Assembly (NCBI GenBank): GCA_012727965.1
Contig: JAAYFZ010000215.1
Coordinates: forward strand, 1-7,869
DNA: 7,869 bases
Origin: Clostridiaceae bacterium
Lineage (GTDB): Bacteria; Bacillota; Clostridia; Saccharofermentanales; UBA5734
Direction of reading: 5' to 3'
Part shown: one piece after another, positions 4,849-7,869 of the stretch
Position numbering within the stretch: position 1 is the stretch's first letter
Layout: each line of letters opens with the position of its first letter
Notes under the pieces: generated by a model
The model's database searches: none
The model's input: only the letters and a program-made list of their open reading frames with translations
What the model was told of the DNA's origin: nothing
Made by a program: the position numbers and the translations under genes

Positions 4849-7341
4849 TTACGATTTCTTGGTGTCAAATATTTTTGCTTTCTTCTTCTTGTATATTACA
4901 ACAATTACTACAGCAGCAGCTATAACAACCATAGAGGCCACTATCACCCATATGATCCAGCCTTTTTGAGCTGAGTCATCGCTATCCTGAGGCTGCGATG
5001 ACTCCGTCCCGGTATCCACTGAAGTCTCGGCTGTTGTTTCGTCTGCAGAACTGTCATCACCGCCAGTTAAATCAGCAAGCTCAGCTTCTGTCAGCAGCTG
5101 CACATTGTCCACAAACATTTTACCTGAAAAATCTGTTTCTATGTCAGCAAATATCAGAAGTATATTGCGCAGATCTGTATCAGCCCCTATGCCTTCAATG
5201 GTGTTAAGATCCATTTTCACTAAGAAATGATAGAGGCCATCAGCTGTTTTTTCCATGTCGTCAAGCTCAGCCAGCTCAATATTGAATGAGTCAGGCACTT
5301 GCGCCCAATAACCGGATTCAGGCGGCTGAAAAGCACCGCTGATTGCTATAGCACCCTTGCTTGCCTGTTCCGGCTGCAAATAGAGATCAAATATCAGATA
5401 ATCATTTTCACCTTGTTGCAGACCTTCCAACCAGAGATCTAGTCTTGGTGCCGACGCCCAGTTATCTGTAGGTTTAACCTCCGGATATGCGAAATTGAAT
5501 GATAATGCCGGTGAGCCGTTGGCTTCTTCAATCAGCAGTGAGACTTTCGTTCCGGAGTCTACGCTCCAGTCCCAGCCCTGCCTTGTATTATCGTCAAAAT
5601 CGGATGGCAGCGCGGCCATGCCTATTTCAGCATGTTCAAGTTCCTCTGCGGCAGCAGAACCTGCACTTGAGAAGGTTATATCATCAATATAAACATCGCC
5701 ACCATTTTCCGAGCCAACAAATATAACCATATTTGAGAGTATACTGCCCTCGGGATCAGTCGCGATCGCTTCCAGGTTTTTGGCGAAATCGGCACCCATG
5801 CTGATTTCTGCCATAAAAAGGCCATTATCTGTCTCGGTAAAATCTGACGGACCTGCTATCAGTGCTTTTGATGGATTCGCCCAGCCATTTTTATCACTCT
5901 GCGGAACGCAGGCGATCGAAACAGAGGTCGGCTCTTCGACGAGAAGCTTCATTGATATTTTGTCTGCGCCGAAGATATCGAAACCTGGATTGTACTGTTC
6001 TGATGAGATGCGGACATTGGACCAATAATTGTCTTCAGTAATATTGGTACTCTTGGTCATCGACGACAAACGCATCATGCCGTCCACATAACTGACCTCA
6101 ACGTCTTTTACCGGGCTATCACGATTAATCTCAAACCCCTGCGTCGCTGCATCATCGAAATTCCAGATTATCTCCTCATAAGCATCTCCGCCTCTGCTCA
6201 TTGGTTCATAAGCGATACCTTTGATCCGTGCACGCACATACTCTCCGGACAAACTGATTTCCTCTGGAGCCCAGACCTGATCGTCCCCCGGATCAAGCAG
6301 AGTCGCTTCGCTAACGCCCATAATATAAGGTATGAAGCTACCAGAAGTTTCATTCTTATTAGTCAGCGACCAGTTACACCAGCTGATATTATTCTCATTA
6401 AGGAAGCTCAGCCATGTGTCTGCATCCTCCAGATAAGGACCATTATTACCATTGGCCTCGCTCGTGCCCCATTCAGTTACGAATATTGCCGCACCATTAT
6501 CAAGAGCATACCGGGCGTTAGACATAACATTATTTCGATCAGTATTTTCGGAAGAAGACTCATGAGTGCCTGAATAGAAATGTATGGCATACATGATATT
6601 ATCAGCAGCTATAGGGTTATCAGCGGCCAGATCAGCTCTCTGGCTCCAGTTAGGCGTACCGACAATAATGATATTGTCACCGCGTTCGCGCAGCATATCC
6701 ACAATTGGTTCGGCATAGCTCTTTACTGCCTGCCAGCCAGCTGCGTCATTAGTAATGCCTTCACCGCCGGCATTGTTAGGACTGGGCTCATTACAAAGCT
6801 CCCATATTATCTGATGGGCTTTGGGATGATCCTGATAATGAGCTGACAGCTCATCGAAGAAATCATATGCTCCCTTATATACATCCGAATTCGGATCTCC
6901 TGGCGCATGTACATGCCAGTCGACGATAACATACATATCATTGGCAAAAGCCAACTCAATTCCTTCGTATACAAGATCCTTCACCGATGGATCTTCAGCA
7001 TAACCACTCTCGCCGACATACATTGCCAGACGTATGACATTGCTCTCCCAATCATTTGATAAAGTGGCAAAAGCATTCTCGTTTATGATCTCACCGAACC
7101 ATTGTAGTCCATGAGTACTCATTCCCCTAAGCTGAATCGGTTGTCCATTTTCATCTGTCAGTGTCATTTGGCCATCTATTTCTGTAACTGCCAGCGAACC
7201 ACCCTCCGATGGTCTAAGCATATTCGTACGGCCAAGCAGCTCGGGATGTTCTGTTTCATCGGCAGAAATAGCATAAGGTAAAATTGAAATCATCAGCATA
7301 ATTGATAAGATCAGTGAAATCCAACGAGTTTTCTTCTTCAT
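4849..7341 (-). CDS. Membrane-anchored GH5 endoglucanase with tandem CBM17/CBM28-like modules
   Basis: This secreted endo-beta-1,4-glucanase has 830 residues. Residues 1-27 are a signal peptide (MKKK, hydrophobic core, cut after AISA). Residues about 50-377 form a GH5 catalytic domain of the subfamily 2 kind: LRGMSTHGLQWF (71-82), DWHVH (141-145), the acid/base Glu185 in WELCNEP, His254 in IHFYSGTH, the nucleophile Glu290 in VTEWG, and Trp324. Two beta-sandwich modules follow at about 391-559 and 578-750. They match the CBM17/CBM28 pattern (WNFDDAATQGF, PQSDKNGWANPSKA, then DDNTRQGWDW, DNWASAPRLDLWL), which binds amorphous cellulose. An acidic Ser/Thr linker (about 751-792) leads to a transmembrane helix (794-817) and a KKKKAK cytoplasmic tail, so the enzyme should be tethered to the cell. 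I see no dockerin or LPXTG motif. The start at 7341 has GGAG 9 nt upstream; an in-frame ATG at 7410 precedes the promoter -10. Function is confident. Confidence 0.95.
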   Translation of the reverse strand: MKKKTRWISLILSIMLMISILPYAISADETEHPELLGRTNMLRPSEGGSLAVTEIDGQMTLTDENGQPIQLRGMSTHGLQWFGEIINENAFATLSNDWESNVIRLAMYVGESGYAEDPSVKDLVYEGIELAFANDMYVIVDWHVHAPGDPNSDVYKGAYDFFDELSAHYQDHPKAHQIIWELCNEPSPNNAGGEGITNDAAGWQAVKSYAEPIVDMLRERGDNIIIVGTPNWSQRADLAADNPIAADNIMYAIHFYSGTHESSSENTDRNNVMSNARYALDNGAAIFVTEWGTSEANGNNGPYLEDADTWLSFLNENNISWCNWSLTNKNETSGSFIPYIMGVSEATLLDPGDDQVWAPEEISLSGEYVRARIKGIAYEPMSRGGDAYEEIIWNFDDAATQGFEINRDSPVKDVEVSYVDGMMRLSSMTKSTNITEDNYWSNVRISSEQYNPGFDIFGADKISMKLLVEEPTSVSIACVPQSDKNGWANPSKALIAGPSDFTETDNGLFMAEISMGADFAKNLEAIATDPEGSILSNMVIFVGSENGGDVYIDDITFSSAGSAAAEELEHAEIGMAALPSDFDDNTRQGWDWSVDSGTKVSLLIEEANGSPALSFNFAYPEVKPTDNWASAPRLDLWLEGLQQGENDYLIFDLYLQPEQASKGAIAISGAFQPPESGYWAQVPDSFNIELAELDDMEKTADGLYHFLVKMDLNTIEGIGADTDLRNILLIFADIETDFSGKMFVDNVQLLTEAELADLTGGDDSSADETTAETSVDTGTESSQPQDSDDSAQKGWIIWVIVASMVVIAAAVVIVVIYKKKKAKIFDTKKS

Positions 7342-7389
7342 AATCATACTCTCCATAGTCCTTATCATTGTTATTGGTGCGACAATTTC

Positions 7390-7417
7390 ATTATATTGCA
7401 GTACAACCATTCTTCAA
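7390..7417 (-). promoter_or_regulatory. GH5 endoglucanase promoter
   Basis: A perfect -10 TATAAT (7395-7390) lies 16 bp from a -35 TTGAAG (7417-7412, four of six consensus). Transcription would start near 7383, about 42 nt before the chosen ATG at 7341. The upstream in-frame ATG at 7410 falls between -35 and -10, so it would not be in this transcript, which supports the shorter protein with its clean signal peptide. Confidence 0.5.
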
Positions 7418-7426
7418 AACCGTTTT
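7416..7426. promoter_or_regulatory. Candidate operator overlapping the GH5 -35 box
   Basis: AAAAC-C-GTTTT is a perfect dyad overlapping the upstream edge of the GH5 -35 box. The adjacent TTTTCG/CGAAAA (7423-7436) is a second dyad. The position and A/T-flanked CG core resemble LacI-family operators that control glycosidase genes. No regulator gene is in the window, and the match to the CcpA cre consensus is poor. Confidence 0.22.
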
Positions 7427-7538
7427 CGGGCGAAAAAAAGACCCTGATTTTGGTGAATTTACCTTATTCTGAAGCAAAAGCAGAAGATACTGATTGCAAA
7501 ACACGAAAAAGCTTCATTAATTGCACATCTACACGATC

Positions 7539-7576
7539 AAAAAACTCGAAGCTGCAATTGATTTGCAAACTTCGAG
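7539..7576 (-). terminator. Intrinsic terminator of the GH43 gene
   Basis: On the minus strand the stem CTCGAAG (7576-7570) with CTTCGAG (7551-7545) contains a second stem, TGCAA with TTGCA, around a 5-nt loop. Six T residues (7544-7539) follow. It lies 68 nt after the GH43 stop and insulates the GH5 gene from upstream transcription. Confidence 0.85.
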
Positions 7577-7644
7577 CCTCATTGATCCAAATTGTCTATT
7601 GGAGTCAAAGCATAAATTAATAGTGAATTTTCGTACCAGAACTA

Positions 7645-7869
7645 TCACTCAAATATTGGATATCCTTCTATATCGAAGATTATCTCACGGACGAATGCAA
7701 GATCCCCTGCATAGCGGTGCGAGCTTACAACCGGCCAGTCCCATTCGTTGAAATACATCTCTCTGACATTCATAGTGAACCAGTATTCCGGCAGGCTGAA
7801 GGTCCTTGTATGATGAACCATATAGTAGCGGCCATCGTCAGTAAGAACACTATTATGTCCCGGGGCCAT
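7645..7869 (-). CDS. GH43 family glycosidase (arabinanase or arabinosidase-like), C-terminal end
   Basis: The last 75 codons, including the stop, of a gene that runs off the high-coordinate edge; the Met at the edge is just the first whole codon visible. The peptide carries the late GH43 signature: APGHNSVLTDDGRYYMVHHT (2-21), then EYWFTMNVREMYFNEWDWPV (28-47) and SSHRYAGD. In endo-1,5-alpha-L-arabinanases of this family the GHNS and YHTR-type segment lies on the last blade of the five-bladed propeller, and RVxQMxxNxxGWPVV with xRYAGE closes it. The protein ends about 20 residues after RYAGD, so it lacks the extra C-terminal beta domain of the longer Abn2-type enzymes. The catalytic acids lie upstream, outside the window. 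The usual role is cutting arabinan side chains of pectin; GH43 also includes xylosidases, so specificity is not settled. Confidence 0.88.
   Translation of the reverse strand: MAPGHNSVLTDDGRYYMVHHTRTFSLPEYWFTMNVREMYFNEWDWPVVSSHRYAGDLAFVREIIFDIEGYPIFE

Larger units (their letters stand above)
7342..7644. other. Intergenic region between the GH43 and GH5 genes
   Basis: This 303-bp AT-rich stretch holds the GH43 terminator (7539-7576), the GH5 promoter (7390-7417) and a candidate operator (7416-7426), all listed separately. Between them are two minor dyads of unknown meaning: GGTGAATTTACC (7452-7463), and TTCTG with CAGAA (7467-7485). Plus-strand reading frames here show no recognisable protein character. 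I see no riboswitch or small RNA gene. Confidence 0.6.

Noticed and set aside
7342..7410. Longer GH5 protein starting at 7410
   Set aside because: It would place 23 non-signal residues before the signal peptide, and its ATG lies upstream of the -10 box. The ribosome binding site fits 7341.
7412..7430. CcpA cre site at the GH5 promoter
   Set aside because: It has three mismatches at the conserved outer positions of the consensus, so it is kept only as a generic dyad.
7396..7751. Two plus-strand reading frames between the GH5 and GH43 genes
   Set aside because: They have low-complexity, Lys/Ser/Ile-rich content and no convincing ribosome binding site. They run across the terminator and into the antisense of GH43.

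Overview
The window looks like chromosomal DNA from an anaerobic, plant-fibre-degrading Firmicute, probably a clostridium of gut, rumen or digester type. The reasons are GGAGG-type ribosome binding sites, moderate GC, sigma-A-like promoters, a Firmicutes-type CTP synthase start, and a surface endoglucanase with a tandem CBM17/CBM28-like pair. The taxon is inferred. Every gene I accept lies on the minus strand, so the window is described here in transcription order, from high to low coordinates.

Carbohydrate block (7869 to about 4694). First comes the C-terminal end of a GH43 enzyme, probably an arabinanase or arabinosidase, closed by a strong terminator. Next is an 830-residue secreted GH5 endoglucanase with two cellulose-binding modules, an acidic Ser/Thr linker and a C-terminal membrane anchor. 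It has its own promoter. Just behind it is a 43-codon reading frame that may be the remnant of an alpha/beta hydrolase gene.

Housekeeping block (4660 to 2617). A small nitroreductase-like flavoprotein gene ends in a terminator hairpin, and a candidate guaA promoter is embedded in that same hairpin. The guaA product is the most striking item in the window. Its ATP-pyrophosphatase and dimerisation domains look complete, but the glutaminase domain has lost about half its length, including the catalytic Cys and His. It should not be able to hydrolyse glutamine itself. A long REP-like palindrome begins on the last base of the guaA stop codon.

Low-coordinate block (2616 to 1). A 625-residue protein without a signal peptide combines a TIM-barrel-like glycosidase region, a beta-galactosidase-trimerisation (GATase-like) region and a beta-rich tail. 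It probably acts on oligosaccharides in the cytoplasm. It is followed by pyrG, cut by the window edge. pyrG has a good promoter, and its leader carries a terminator-like hairpin just before the ribosome binding site, which suggests attenuation control.

Functionally, the GH43 and GH5 enzymes would act on plant cell-wall polymers outside the cell, and the cytoplasmic glycosidase-like protein may process imported products. guaA and pyrG are the two nucleotide amination steps (XMP to GMP, UTP to CTP). I saw no tRNA, rRNA, CRISPR array, transposase or phage gene.
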